From Polaromonas sp. YR568 (GTDB lineage Bacteria; Pseudomonadota; Gammaproteobacteria; Burkholderiales; Burkholderiaceae), in assembly GCA_945871335.1 (NCBI GenBank), contig CAMBWM010000023.1:1-16325 (forward strand): a stretch of 16,325 nt of DNA, read 5' to 3'. The position numbers were made by a program, and so were the translations under genes. A model generated the notes under the pieces. That model did not search any database. It saw only the letters and a program-made list of their open reading frames with translations, and had not been told where the DNA came from. Of this stretch, positions 1-8,404 are shown piece by piece; the first letter of the stretch is position 1, and every line of letters starts with the position of its first letter.

Positions 1-185
1 TGGGCCTCGGCCATGAAGGCCGCACCGCCTTCTTGGCGACAGGTCACAAATTCGATTTGGCCGCGCCGGGCGTGCATGCCGTCCAGCACGGCCAGATAGC
101 TTTCGCCCGGAACGCCAAAGGCATGGGTCACGCCCTGGGCAATCAGGCAATCAACAAGAAGGTGGCCGGCAATTTGTGTCTTCAT
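1..185 (-). CDS. Thiamine-pyrophosphate enzyme, N-terminal part (acetolactate synthase/decarboxylase-like)
   Basis: Only the first 61 residues lie inside the window; the gene continues past the left edge. The translation begins MKTQIAGHLLVDC and contains GVTHAFGVPGESYLAVLDG followed by CRQEGGAAFMAEA. This is the standard opening of the PYR (TPP-binding N-terminal) domain of the acetolactate synthase/benzoylformate decarboxylase superfamily. Glu52 in CRQEGG is at the position of the conserved glutamate that activates the cofactor aminopyrimidine ring. The ATG at 183-185 follows the MFS stop by 35 bases on the same strand, so co-transcription is likely; the ribosome binding site is weak. The superfamily is clear. 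The reaction cannot be read from this fragment, because the substrate-determining and cofactor-phosphate-binding regions are missing. A 2-oxo acid decarboxylase or carboligase role is inference. Confidence 0.85.
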   Translation of the reverse strand, partial: MKTQIAGHLLVDCLIAQGVTHAFGVPGESYLAVLDGMHARRGQIEFVTCRQEGGAAFMAEA

Positions 186-220
186 GGCCGATATTGTGCC
201 GCCGTCGCAGGCCCTTGGGT

Positions 221-1459
221 TCAGGCGCTTCGCAAGGCCAGGGGACCGCGACGCACCCGCTGAATACTCAAAGCGCTACACACCAGCAAGCCTTGCATCA
301 GCGCGAGCCCAAGCAATACCCACAGGAAATGCCCTCGGTCCATCATCCACCCGAACATCAAGGGGGAAACTGCTTGACCAATATCCAGGCCGGCATAGAC
401 CACGCCATAGACCCGGCCTGAGGCGTTAGCAGGGGTGGCGCTTTTGATCAACAGGTCGCGCGACGGTGCAGCCAAACCTGATACAAAACCCATCAGGCCA
501 AACAGCACCGGGACACCGGCAGCCGGCACCTGCCCCAGTGCCAGCCATAAACTCAAACCGACAGCCAAGGTAAAGCCGGTTACCACTACTTTTTCAGAAC
601 GCGCAGGATTGACTGCCAAAAAACCGCCGCTGGCCATGCCGGCAGCACTGGCCAGCATGTAAACCGACAGGCAAATCGCCACCAGCGACAGGGGTACATC
701 ATGCAACTGCCTGGCAGCTTCAGGGGCAAAAGCATTGACAAGGCCAAGCGCGATGGCGTAAATGAAGAAAAATCCAAAGCACATCCAAACAGCCGGAATT
801 TTTAAAAAATCCATGGATTTGTCCCCGGCCTCTGCGCGTGGGGCGGCAACTGATGGCAAAGCCAGCTTTTGACGCTGCGACACCACCACCAACAGCACAG
901 CAAAAACCAATGCGGCAGCCACCAGCAGCGCAGTACGCCAAGAAAAAGCCAGAGTCAGTCCGACAACCAGCGCAGGCGCCACAGCCCAGCCCAAGCTGCC
1001 TGAAATACCGTGGGCGCTGTACGCATGCCCCAGCCTGCTTGCACTGACGCGCCGGTTGATCAGGGTGTAATCAACCGGATGAAACACACCATTACCAACA
1101 CCGGCCAACACAGCAAAAAACGCTAACATCCAGTAGCTGTTACTCAGGGCATAGCCCAGGCAAGACAGGCCGAGCAAACCCAAACCTGCAAAAAGAATCG
1201 GACGCGGCCCGAGCCGGTCTACAAAAAAACCAGAAACAGCTTGTACAGCACAAGAAACGATGAAAAAAATGGTCATCAAAAACCCCAGCTCAGCATAGCT
1301 GGCGTTGATGTCGTCTTTGAGCCAAGGGAACAGAGGCGGCAGCAGCAACTGACTGAAATGGCTCATCATGTGGGCCAAACTGACCAGGCTAATCAGTTGC
1401 ACGTCCTGCTTGAACGTAGGGGCTAGGGGTTGAAGATGGGGCGGTACAGATGTCGGCAT
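221..1459 (-). CDS. MFS transporter, Fsr (fosmidomycin resistance)-like subgroup
   Basis: A 412-residue, very hydrophobic inner-membrane protein with the length and pattern of a 12-helix major facilitator. Residues 77-87 (GFFVDRLGPRP) match the MFS loop 2-3 motif (GxxxDRxGxxx). An early H-x3-H spacing (His30, His34) followed by LLPPLFPWLK, and GVGNGVFHP at 120-128, resemble the Fsr-like branch. A charged, soluble-looking stretch near residues 205-225 separates the two six-helix halves. I chose the ATG at 1457-1459; an in-frame TTG lies 21 bases upstream at 1478-1480, and neither has a good ribosome binding site. The gene sits 52 bases after the aldehyde dehydrogenase and 35 before the TPP enzyme, so export or uptake of an aldehyde- or acid-type metabolite is plausible. 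The substrate is unknown, and resistance to fosmidomycin should not be assumed. Confidence 0.85.
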   Translation of the reverse strand: MPTSVPPHLQPLAPTFKQDVQLISLVSLAHMMSHFSQLLLPPLFPWLKDDINASYAELGFLMTIFFIVSCAVQAVSGFFVDRLGPRPILFAGLGLLGLSCLGYALSNSYWMLAFFAVLAGVGNGVFHPVDYTLINRRVSASRLGHAYSAHGISGSLGWAVAPALVVGLTLAFSWRTALLVAAALVFAVLLVVVSQRQKLALPSVAAPRAEAGDKSMDFLKIPAVWMCFGFFFIYAIALGLVNAFAPEAARQLHDVPLSLVAICLSVYMLASAAGMASGGFLAVNPARSEKVVVTGFTLAVGLSLWLALGQVPAAGVPVLFGLMGFVSGLAAPSRDLLIKSATPANASGRVYGVVYAGLDIGQAVSPLMFGWMMDRGHFLWVLLGLALMQGLLVCSALSIQRVRRGPLALRSA

Positions 1460-1511
1460 GCATGTATCGTAGCGCGCCAAAAGGGACTTTAGGAACAGCG
1501 ACTTGTGCGCA

Positions 1512-2939
1512 TTAAAAAAACCACTTGATCAAGCGCATGGCCGTTTTAAAGCGTGACCCATAAGGTGGATAAAACAAATCAACCCTTGACGAGGATGAGG
1601 AGAGCATGACGGATTTTTGCTGACTGAACCGCAGAAACCCGGTGATGCCATGGTAAGCCCCCCAGCCGCTGTCCCCGACACCGCCAAACGGCAGGTTATT
1701 GTGGGCAATGTGCGTGAGCGTGTCGTTGATACAGACACCACCGCTGAGGGTGCCGGCCAGCACCTGGGCTTGCGCCAAAGGGTTCCGGCCGAACCAGTAA
1801 ATCGCCAAAGGGCGAGGTCGCTCATTGATGTCAGCGATAGCCTGCCCCAATGTGTCGTAAGGTAGCACCGGCAGCACAGGACCGAAGATTTCTTCTTGCA
1901 TGAGTTGCATCTGAGGCTGCGTGTTCAGTACCAGCACCGGCAGCATTTGCCTGCTGTCGGATACCGCAGGCAATGCGGCCGTCTGGTTGACCGTCACCAA
2001 ACGCGCACCTTTAGTTTGCGCGTCATTGAGCAAAGCTTTGAGTCGGTCGAAATGCCTGTCGTTGATGATCGAAGCGTAATCCGGATTGCCCTGAACGACA
2101 GGGAAAAGCTGAGCCACAGCGCGAGCGAAAGCCGCTGCAAACGCTTCCTCCAGACCGCGGGGCACCAGCACGTAATCGGGTGCAATGCAGGTCTGCCCGG
2201 CATTGAGCAGCTTGCCGTGTGCAATTTTCAGAGCAGCTGAGTCCATGTCTGCAGACGCGTCCAGAATGCAAGGCGACTTACCGCCAAGCTCCAGAGTCGT
2301 CGGTGTCAAATTGGCGGCGGCGGTCAGCGCCACTTTTCGGCCGGTCTCGGTGGAGCCGGTGAAAATCAAATGGTCAAAAGGCAGGCGAACAAAATCAGCT
2401 GCCAAGGCTGCGTCACCCAGCACCCCACAAAACTCGTCTGGTGCAAAGAACTTTGCCACTAACTCGCACAGCAAGGCGCTGGTCAAAGGCGTCAACTCGC
2501 TGGGCTTGAGCATGACGCGGTTGCCGGCCGCAAGCGCTGTAAGGGCCGGTGCCAGTGCCAGCTGAACAGGGTAGTTCCAGGGGGCCACAACGCCCACCAC
2601 GCCCAGTGGTTGCCGCATCAAATAGGCTCTTGATGGCAACAAATGCAGCGGTGTGGCCACTTTTTCGGGCTTCATCCATCGCGACAAAGACTTCAGGGTT
2701 TGCGCCAGCATGGAGCGCAGCAAAAGCATGTCGGCGACTTGCGTCAACTGGGCTGAACGCACGCCGAAGTCAGATTGCACTGCAGCGGCCAAATCTGCCT
2801 CGTGTCCATCAATCAAAGCTTGCAGACGCTGCAAACGATCTCGCCTGACGGCCTGCGACACCTCTAAACCTTGGCGGCTGGCCCGGTGTTGGGTTTCAAA
2901 AAGCTGGCCCATGGCGCCAATGGTGGTGTTTGGTAGCAT
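1512..2939 (-). CDS. Aldehyde dehydrogenase, coniferyl aldehyde dehydrogenase-like (ALDH3-type)
   Basis: An NAD(P)-dependent enzyme of 475 residues oxidising an aldehyde to its acid. The superfamily core is complete: APWNYP with Asn122, MLKPSE with cofactor-binding Lys145, FTGSTETG at 193-200, ELGGKSP with general base Glu217, and GQTC with the nucleophile Cys251. EEIFGPVLPV lies further on. The short length and the PFGGVGDSG...YHG end pattern point to the class 3 branch, where bacterial members are often named coniferyl aldehyde dehydrogenase. The C-terminus (KTAMRLIKWFF) is basic and hydrophobic, so weak membrane contact is possible. The ATG at 2937-2939 is preceded by AGGA with eight-base spacing, which I prefer to the adjacent TTG. 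It leads the aldehyde dehydrogenase-MFS-TPP cluster. The aromatic substrate is inferred from family resemblance only. Confidence 0.88.
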   Translation of the reverse strand: MLPNTTIGAMGQLFETQHRASRQGLEVSQAVRRDRLQRLQALIDGHEADLAAAVQSDFGVRSAQLTQVADMLLLRSMLAQTLKSLSRWMKPEKVATPLHLLPSRAYLMRQPLGVVGVVAPWNYPVQLALAPALTALAAGNRVMLKPSELTPLTSALLCELVAKFFAPDEFCGVLGDAALAADFVRLPFDHLIFTGSTETGRKVALTAAANLTPTTLELGGKSPCILDASADMDSAALKIAHGKLLNAGQTCIAPDYVLVPRGLEEAFAAAFARAVAQLFPVVQGNPDYASIINDRHFDRLKALLNDAQTKGARLVTVNQTAALPAVSDSRQMLPVLVLNTQPQMQLMQEEIFGPVLPVLPYDTLGQAIADINERPRPLAIYWFGRNPLAQAQVLAGTLSGGVCINDTLTHIAHNNLPFGGVGDSGWGAYHGITGFLRFSQQKSVMLSSSSSRVDLFYPPYGSRFKTAMRLIKWFF

Positions 2940-2949
2940 CAAGTCGATC

Positions 2950-2963
2950 CTAAGTCGCTAAGT
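2950..2963. repeat. Short direct repeat upstream of the aldehyde dehydrogenase
   Basis: CTAAGT occurs twice, separated by CG, 11-24 bases ahead of the aldehyde dehydrogenase ATG; the proximal copy lies against the Shine-Dalgarno sequence. It could be a half-site pair for a regulator, but a 6-base repeat can arise by chance. Confidence 0.2.
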
Positions 2964-3019
2964 TCTAGCTTCAATTACAGCATCAAGAACAAATGCAGTG
3001 TCGGCAAGGTGAATTGCGT

Positions 3020-5638
3020 TTAAGTTGTTATCTCGGCTTGCAACACTGCCTGGCTAAAACTGAAGACGCCCGGGTCTCGTATCGGGTCCACATCCACCGC
3101 GATGGCGCTCTTGGGTGGAAAGCGACCCTCCAGCAGCAACTTTGACAACGGGTTTTCAATTCGCTGCTGAATCGCCCGCTTGAGCGGACGCGCACCGAAC
3201 ACAGGGTCGAAACCGACCTTGGCCAACTCAGCAATTGCCGCCTCTGAAACATTCAGGTGCAAGTCCATCTTTTGCAAGCGGTCAAGCAAAACCTTGAGCT
3301 GAATGCGCGCGATGGATTCAATGTTACTGGCGTCCAGTGAATGAAACACCACCGTCTCGTCGATACGATTGAGAAATTCAGGTCGGAAATAATTTTTCAA
3401 CTCGTCCGTCACCGCATCTCGAACGTCTTCGTAAGGCTTGCACACCATCGACTGGATGATGGGCGAGCCGATATTGCTGGTCATAACGATCACAGTGTTT
3501 TTGAAGTCCACTGTACGGCCCTGTCCGTCAGTCAGGCGCCCGTCGTCGAGCACTTGCAGCAGAACATTGAAAACGTCGGGATGAGCCTTTTCGATCTCGT
3601 CGAGCAGCAGCACACTGTAGGGCTTGCGACGGACAGCCTCGGTCAGATGGCCCCCCTCCTCGTAGCCCACATAGCCGGGCGGCGCGCCGATCAATCGGGC
3701 CACCGAATGCTTTTCCATAAACTCGCTCATGTCCACGCGAATCAGATGATCTTCGCTGTCAAACATAAAGCCAGCTAACGCCTTACAGAGCTCGGTCTTG
3801 CCCACGCCGGTCGGGCCCAGAAACAAAAATGAACCTGTCGGCCGATTCGGGTCGCTCAGACCGGAGCGCGAGCGGCGTATGGCGTTGGCCACTGCGCCAA
3901 TGGCCTCGTCCTGGCCAACCACCCGGTCATGCAGCTTGGTCTCCATTTGCAGCAACTTGTCACGCTCGCCTTGCATCAGTTTGCTCACCGGAATGCAGGT
4001 GGCCCGGGCGACGACCTCGGCAATTTCTTCAGCGCCCACCTGGGTGCGCAGCAATTGCGGAACTTTGTTGGCGCCCTTTTGGTCTTCGGTCGCCTGGGCT
4101 TGCTTTAAGCGTTTTTCTAACTCAGGCAGCTTACCGTACTGCAACTCGGCGACTTTATTGAAGTCGCCCTTGCGGGTAAATTCTTCAATCTGAAAACGGA
4201 TGCGATCGATTTCTTCCATCACATCTTTAGAGCCTAATGCCTGTGCTTTTTCAGCCTGCCAGATCTCGTCAAGGTCAGAGATTTCTTTTTGCAGTTTGAC
4301 GATCTCATCTTCAATTAAGCCAAAACGCTTTTGCGAGGACTCGTCTTTTTCGCGACGCACCGCTTCGCGCTCAATTTGCAATTGAATCAAACGCCTGTCC
4401 AGCTTGTCCATCACCTCAGGCTTAGAGTCCATTTCGATCTTGATTTTGGCTGCCGCCTCATCAATCAGGTCAATCGCTTTGTCCGGCAAAAAGCGGTCTG
4501 TGATGTAACGATGACTGAGTTCGGCAGCAGCGACGATGGCCGGGTCAGTGATCTGCACGCCGTGGTGAACTTCGTATTTTTCTTGCAGTCCCCGCAAGAT
4601 GGCAATCGTTGCTTCGACGGTGGGCTCACCCACCAGAATCTTTTGAAAGCGTCGCTCCAACGCGGCGTCTTTTTCAATGTACTTGCGGTACTCATCCAGC
4701 GTGGTGGCGCCTACGCAATGCAACTCGCCGCGCGCCAACGCCGGCTTGAGCATGTTGCCCGCGTCCATAGCGCCCTCAGCCTTGCCGGCGCCGACCATGG
4801 TGTGCAACTCGTCAATAAAGACAATGGTCTGGCCCTCGTCCTTGGCCAGTTCCTTGAGAACTGTTTTCAAACGTTCTTCAAACTCACCGCGAAATTTGGC
4901 ACCGGCTAGCAAGGCGGCCATGTCGAGCGCGAGGACGCGCTTGCCTTTGAGTGAGTCCGGCACCTCGCCGGCCACGATGCGCTGCGCCAGGCCTTCGACG
5001 ATCGCCGTCTTGCCGACGCCAGGCTCCCCGATAAGAACCGGATTGTTTTTGGTGCGTCGCTGCAGCACCTGGATGGCGCGGCGTATCTCATCGTCGCGAC
5101 CGATCACTGGGTCCAGCTTGCCCATGCGGGCGCGCTCAGTCAGGTCCAACGTGTATTTTTTCAGCGCCTCACGCTGACTTTCGGCCTCGGGACTGTTGAC
5201 GCCTTGACCACCGCGCACGGCATCAATCGCCACTTCAAGCGATTTGCGGGACATGCCGCCGGCTGCCGCCACCCTGCCCGCCTCAGTCTTGCTATCGCAC
5301 AAGGCCAGTAAAAAAAGCTCGCCCGCTATGAACTGGTCCGCGCGTTTGAGTGCTTCCTTCTCGGTAGCCTGAAGTAACTTGGCCAGATCGGGGCTGATCT
5401 GGATCTGGTCTTGACCCTGAACTTGCGGTAATTTTTTAATAGCAGCCTCGGTGGCTGACTGCAGGCCAGGCAGGTTCACACCGCTGCGCTGCAACAAGGC
5501 ACCGGGTCCGTCATCCTGATGCAGCATCGCTGCTAGCAAGTGCAAAGGCTCAATGTAGCCGTGGTCACGCCCCAAAGCCAGGGACTGGGCATCACTCAGG
5601 GCTTCTTGGAACTTGGTCGTTAATTTGTCTTGGCGCAT
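3020..5638 (-). CDS. clpB: ATP-dependent disaggregase ClpB
   Basis: Hexameric cytosolic AAA+ chaperone that pulls polypeptides out of heat-denatured aggregates together with DnaK/DnaJ/GrpE. The 872 residues match full-length ClpB (857 in E. coli). The order is the N-terminal Clp repeat domain (about 1-145), a first AAA+ module with Walker A GEPGVGKT (Lys210) and Walker B FIDE (Asp276-Glu277), the coiled-coil middle domain (about 410-530), and a second module with GPTGVGKT (Lys614) and LLLDE (Asp680-Glu681). The long middle domain separates it from ClpA and ClpC. The C-terminus extends some residues past the E. coli protein with no recognisable motif. The ATG at 5636-5638 follows a CGGAG ribosome binding site. 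A heat-shock-type promoter is proposed just upstream at 5665-5694. No clear terminator is seen in the 80 bases before the aldehyde dehydrogenase. Confidence 0.98.
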   Translation of the reverse strand: MRQDKLTTKFQEALSDAQSLALGRDHGYIEPLHLLAAMLHQDDGPGALLQRSGVNLPGLQSATEAAIKKLPQVQGQDQIQISPDLAKLLQATEKEALKRADQFIAGELFLLALCDSKTEAGRVAAAGGMSRKSLEVAIDAVRGGQGVNSPEAESQREALKKYTLDLTERARMGKLDPVIGRDDEIRRAIQVLQRRTKNNPVLIGEPGVGKTAIVEGLAQRIVAGEVPDSLKGKRVLALDMAALLAGAKFRGEFEERLKTVLKELAKDEGQTIVFIDELHTMVGAGKAEGAMDAGNMLKPALARGELHCVGATTLDEYRKYIEKDAALERRFQKILVGEPTVEATIAILRGLQEKYEVHHGVQITDPAIVAAAELSHRYITDRFLPDKAIDLIDEAAAKIKIEMDSKPEVMDKLDRRLIQLQIEREAVRREKDESSQKRFGLIEDEIVKLQKEISDLDEIWQAEKAQALGSKDVMEEIDRIRFQIEEFTRKGDFNKVAELQYGKLPELEKRLKQAQATEDQKGANKVPQLLRTQVGAEEIAEVVARATCIPVSKLMQGERDKLLQMETKLHDRVVGQDEAIGAVANAIRRSRSGLSDPNRPTGSFLFLGPTGVGKTELCKALAGFMFDSEDHLIRVDMSEFMEKHSVARLIGAPPGYVGYEEGGHLTEAVRRKPYSVLLLDEIEKAHPDVFNVLLQVLDDGRLTDGQGRTVDFKNTVIVMTSNIGSPIIQSMVCKPYEDVRDAVTDELKNYFRPEFLNRIDETVVFHSLDASNIESIARIQLKVLLDRLQKMDLHLNVSEAAIAELAKVGFDPVFGARPLKRAIQQRIENPLSKLLLEGRFPPKSAIAVDVDPIRDPGVFSFSQAVLQAEITT

Positions 5639-5664
5639 GAAAACTCCGAGAATTTATTACTTTT

Positions 5665-5694
5665 TAAATGCAGGGTCTTTCCCCATATTTCAAT
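5665..5694 (-). promoter_or_regulatory. Candidate sigma-32 (heat shock) promoter of clpB
   Basis: Read on the minus strand, ATTGAA (from 5694) is followed after 13 bases by CCCTGCATTTA (5675-5665). The sigma-32 consensus is roughly CTTGAA, 13-15 bases, CCCCATnTA, so the match is good apart from a two-base expansion in the -10 element. It would give a leader of about 20 bases before the clpB ribosome binding site and ATG. Known ClpB regulation supports the reading; the exact boxes are inferred. Confidence 0.4.
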
Positions 5695-5745
5695 AGGGCT
5701 GCAGCACCGGCAGTTTGACCCGCATCAAGCCTGGGCTGGTACCCC

Positions 5746-5751
5746 TAAAAT
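5746..5751 (+). promoter_or_regulatory. Candidate -10 box for the gene divergent from clpB
   Basis: TAAAAT (five of six matches to TATAAT) ends seven bases before the ATG at 5759. That places the expected transcription start on or next to the start codon, so the mRNA may be leaderless. I see no good -35 box at normal spacing; TTGACC at 5715-5720 is too far away. Confidence 0.35.
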
Positions 5752-5758
5752 ACGGACC

Positions 5759-6361
5759 ATGAATATTCATCAGGTCTGCGTCACTTACATCAATGAGCAC
5801 GACAGGTTTTTGGTTCGCATCAATACTCGCGCTCATCAAGAGGTACGTCTTTGGTTTACACGTCGGCTCACTTTGGGCCTGCTGCCCCTGCTTCATCAAG
5901 CGGCCCGTGAGCAAGTGCGCAGCCAGGCCAAGCCTTTGAACATGGCCGACCCTCTGACCACGCAGAGGCAGCACATGCTAGACAACTTCAAGCAAGAATC
6001 TGCCAGCTACCAGAGTGACTTTAAGACCCCCTACCAGGACGATGGTGCAATCTTGCCGCTGGGTCCTGAACCTTTGTTGGTGACCGAAATCAAATTGACG
6101 CCACAGCCCAACGGTGAACTGCACATTGGCATTCTTGAAAAAATAGGCGAGCAGTCCCGCCATCTGAACATGATCCTTGATCCCACTCTCACGCGCGGTC
6201 TGGTCAGTCTGCTTGACAAAGGTATGACTAGTTCGCAATGGCTTTCCATTAAAACGACTGCTGCCTTAGCAGCTGTTACAGGCCCTGCCTCAGCACAAAC
6301 GCCTGAGGCTGACACGGCTATCACAGCGCTGGAAACAGACAAACCACGTTATAAGCATTGA
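5759..6361 (+). CDS. Conserved-looking hypothetical protein, 200 residues
   Basis: I do not recognise this family with certainty. The protein begins MNIHQVCVTYINEHDRFLV and carries a basic, amphipathic stretch (REVRLWFTRRL-like, about residues 28-45) of a kind seen in many uncharacterised proteobacterial proteins. A long polar middle follows, then a C-terminal half of alternating strand-like segments (about 95-165), and an alanine/threonine-rich tail that looks disordered. No signal peptide, membrane helix, cysteine pair or metal motif is visible, so it is probably soluble and cytosolic. I chose the ATG at 5759-5761 over an in-frame start at 5630 because the longer form would run through the clpB start and promoter. 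It is divergent from clpB and convergent with moaE, so it is a single-gene unit. Sharing a control region with clpB could suggest stress expression, but that is inference. Confidence 0.72.
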   Translation: MNIHQVCVTYINEHDRFLVRINTRAHQEVRLWFTRRLTLGLLPLLHQAAREQVRSQAKPLNMADPLTTQRQHMLDNFKQESASYQSDFKTPYQDDGAILPLGPEPLLVTEIKLTPQPNGELHIGILEKIGEQSRHLNMILDPTLTRGLVSLLDKGMTSSQWLSIKTTAALAAVTGPASAQTPEADTAITALETDKPRYKH

Positions 6362-6364
6362 GCC

Positions 6365-6384
6365 CTGAAATGGCCATATTTCAG
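6365..6384. terminator. Candidate bidirectional hairpin between the hypothetical gene and moaE
   Basis: A perfect 7-base inverted repeat, CTGAAAT and ATTTCAG, flanks a 6-base loop. It lies just after the stop of the plus-strand gene and overlaps the moaE stop codon. There is no proper T-run on either side, so it may only assist termination or protect the 3' ends of the convergent transcripts. Confidence 0.35.
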
Positions 6385-6854
6385 CCTTTGCCGGCTGGTA
6401 TGGCCCAGCGGGCCATTGCTGCATCGTCGCTGACCCTGGCATCCACCCAGCGAGCACCCGCGGGTGTGACCTCTTTTTTCCAAAATGGGGCCTGGGTTTT
6501 CAGGTAGTCCATCAGGAACTCGCAGGCCTGAAAACTCTCCCCCCGGTGAGCAGATGTCACGGCCACGAGCACGATCTGATCCAAAGGCTGCAACAGACCG
6601 ATGCGGTGAATCACCCGCGCAGCGCGGATGTCAAAGCGGCTCATCGCAGCATCGATCATGGCTTCTATGGCCTTTTCAGTCATGCCGGGGTAGTGCTCCA
6701 ACTCCAGGCTGGCAACCTGATCGCCATCATTGCGGTCACGCACTGTGCCGACAAAACCGCAGACAGCACCGACTTGCACGTCCCCCTGTCGAAGGGCTGC
6801 GATTTCAGCGCTGAGGTCAAAGTCTTGGTGTTGGATAGCCACACGCGCTTGCAT
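6381..6854 (-). CDS. moaE: Molybdopterin synthase catalytic subunit MoaE
   Basis: MoaE forms a heterotetramer with MoaD and inserts two sulfurs into cyclic pyranopterin monophosphate to make molybdopterin. The 157 residues fit the family (150 in E. coli). Diagnostic motifs are GAVCGFVGTVRDRN at 29-42, LELEHYPGM at 50-58, VIHRIGLLQPLD at 81-92, and AHRGESFQACEFLMDYLK at 102-119. Lys119 and Lys126, the active-site lysines of the E. coli enzyme, fall at the same numbers here. Glu59 onwards and the conserved arginines are also in place, so it should be active. Its ATG lies one base after the moaD stop (TGA-C-ATG), so the two subunits are probably made by coupled translation. It is the last gene of the long minus-strand run and meets a convergent gene 19 bases on. 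Confidence 0.97.
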   Translation of the reverse strand: MQARVAIQHQDFDLSAEIAALRQGDVQVGAVCGFVGTVRDRNDGDQVASLELEHYPGMTEKAIEAMIDAAMSRFDIRAARVIHRIGLLQPLDQIVLVAVTSAHRGESFQACEFLMDYLKTQAPFWKKEVTPAGARWVDARVSDDAAMARWAIPAGKG

Positions 6855-6855
6855 G

Positions 6856-7107
6856 TCAGCCTCCGGTCACCGGTGGGAAAAAAGCCACTTCACAGCCCTC
6901 ATGCAAAGTGGCCGATTCATCGCACATGGTCTGGTCCAGCGCCATGCGAATGGGTTTATCGCGTGACAGTGCCTGCGCATGCACTGGGCTGAGAGCCAGC
7001 AACTCGTCGCGCAGCGCAGCGACCGACTTTCCTTGTGTCTCGCGTGTTTCGCTACTCTGGCCCAGAGTTTCGCGGATAGAGGCGAAATACTTGATGTTGA
7101 CTTTCAT
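6856..7107 (-). CDS. moaD: Molybdopterin synthase sulfur carrier subunit MoaD
   Basis: A ubiquitin-fold sulfur carrier of 83 residues, the normal length. Its C-terminal glycine is adenylated by MoeB, becomes a thiocarboxylate, and delivers sulfur to MoaE. The N-terminus MKVNIKYFASIRETLG and the end FFPPVTGG are typical, and the essential Gly-Gly tail (82-83) is present. I chose the ATG at 7105-7107. Longer in-frame extensions would overlap the 3' end of moeA and add a non-family segment. A weak AGG sits upstream. The gene lies 31 bases after moeA and one base before moaE. No MoeB-type activating enzyme is encoded in the window, so it must lie elsewhere. Confidence 0.95.
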   Translation of the reverse strand: MKVNIKYFASIRETLGQSSETRETQGKSVAALRDELLALSPVHAQALSRDKPIRMALDQTMCDESATLHEGCEVAFFPPVTGG

Positions 7108-7138
7108 GGCACAGCCTGAGATAGGTTCAAGTTTTGTC

Positions 7139-8404
7139 TCATGACAGCAGAGTTGAAAACGGCAAAAACCGAACAACATCACCCGGCCCGATGACCTGGC
7201 CTGGCGGGTTGTCGACCAAGCCGTCACCCCACACTACCGAGGTTAAAACACCTGAACTTTGGTTGTCAAACAACTCTAAACCGCCACTTGGCAGCAGCTT
7301 GACGCGCAAAAACTCGCGCCGCTTGTCAGCTTTCGGCCAGCTGAAACGCGCGACCGCAGGCATGGCAGCCGGGGCCAGTGCTGTGGCGCCTTGCAGCTTC
7401 AATACAAAGGGGCGCACCAGCAGTAAAAAAGTCACGAAGCTGGACACCGGATTACCCGGAAGGCCAATGAAATGAGCTTGCGGTGCCAAGGAACTGGCTT
7501 GTACACGACCATAGGCAAAAGGCTTGCCGGGCTTGATGGCCATCTGCCAGAGTTTCAGTTCGCCCAGCGCTTGCACGGCCGGCTTGATATGGTCTTCTTC
7601 ACCCACCGAAACGCCGCCACTGGTGAGGATCAAGTCATGCGCTTGGGACGCCGCAGCCAGAGCGGCAATAGTGGCGTCGAGTTTGTCGGGCACGATGCCC
7701 AGGTCTGTGACCTCACAGCCCAGCCTGATAAGCAAAGAGCGTAAAAAGAAACGGTTCGAGTTGTAAATAGCGCCAGGCGGCATATCAGCGGGGGCCACTG
7801 TACCCGGCATCACCAGCTCGTCACCGGTAGAAAAAAGTGCCACACGCACCGGTCGGCTGACTTGCAGACGGTCAAAGCCAATGCTGGCAGCCAAGCCCAA
7901 GGCGGCAGGACCCAGACGCTCGCCACGCGCCAGCACCACGGTGCCGCTGGCAACGTCTTCGCCGCGCCGACGTATCCACTGACCGGCCGGCGGTACCACG
8001 CACACGCGCACCTGCTGTGCGTCCAGAGTTTCCACATCTTCTTGCATGACCACCGCATCAGCGCCCGGCGGCACCGGTGCACCCGTGAAAATCCGGGCGG
8101 CGCCCATGGCCTCGAGCAAATGGCCTGAGCTACCCGCCGCAATGCGCTGTGTCACCGTCAGGACGTTTGTAGCTGTCAGATCGCTACTGCGAACGGCGTA
8201 GCCATCCATTGAGCTGTTGTCATGCCCGGGAACGTTGAGGCTGGCGATCAAATCCTGCGCAAGCACACGGCCGTCGGCGTCAAAAGTCGCCACGCTCTGG
8301 CTACCGGACAAGGGCTCAGCCTGCTCAAGCAATTCGGCAAGGGCTTCGTCCAGCGCACGCAAAGGCGCTCGGGCAGGTGCAGCAGGCAAGGTGGTATCGG
8401 TCAC
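7139..8404 (-). CDS. moeA: Molybdopterin molybdenumtransferase MoeA
   Basis: MoeA inserts molybdate into adenylylated molybdopterin to form active molybdenum cofactor. The 421 residues agree with E. coli MoeA (411). Visible motifs are HDNSSMDGYAV at 61-71 with Asp67 at the position of E. coli Asp59, FTGAPVPPGADAVVMQE at 106-122, RRGEDVASG at 146-154, FSTGDELV at 191-198, and the molybdopterin-binding LTSGGVSVGEEDHIK at 260-274. IKPGKPFAYG and GLPGNPVSSF follow, then the small C-terminal domain. Translation starts with GTG (8402-8404), which overlaps the mobB stop as GTGA. That overlap fixes the start and implies coupling. The next gene in transcription order is moaD, so this block covers molybdopterin sulfuration and metal insertion but lacks moaA/moaC. 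Confidence 0.97.
   Translation of the reverse strand: MTDTTLPAAPARAPLRALDEALAELLEQAEPLSGSQSVATFDADGRVLAQDLIASLNVPGHDNSSMDGYAVRSSDLTATNVLTVTQRIAAGSSGHLLEAMGAARIFTGAPVPPGADAVVMQEDVETLDAQQVRVCVVPPAGQWIRRRGEDVASGTVVLARGERLGPAALGLAASIGFDRLQVSRPVRVALFSTGDELVMPGTVAPADMPPGAIYNSNRFFLRSLLIRLGCEVTDLGIVPDKLDATIAALAAASQAHDLILTSGGVSVGEEDHIKPAVQALGELKLWQMAIKPGKPFAYGRVQASSLAPQAHFIGLPGNPVSSFVTFLLLVRPFVLKLQGATALAPAAMPAVARFSWPKADKRREFLRVKLLPSGGLELFDNQSSGVLTSVVWGDGLVDNPPGQVIGPGDVVRFLPFSTLLS

Noticed and set aside
5630..5758. An upstream extension of the unknown plus-strand gene beginning at 5630
   Set aside because: It would overlap the clpB start codon, ribosome binding site and promoter on the other strand, and the added residues show no conserved character; the ATG at 5759 is the better start.
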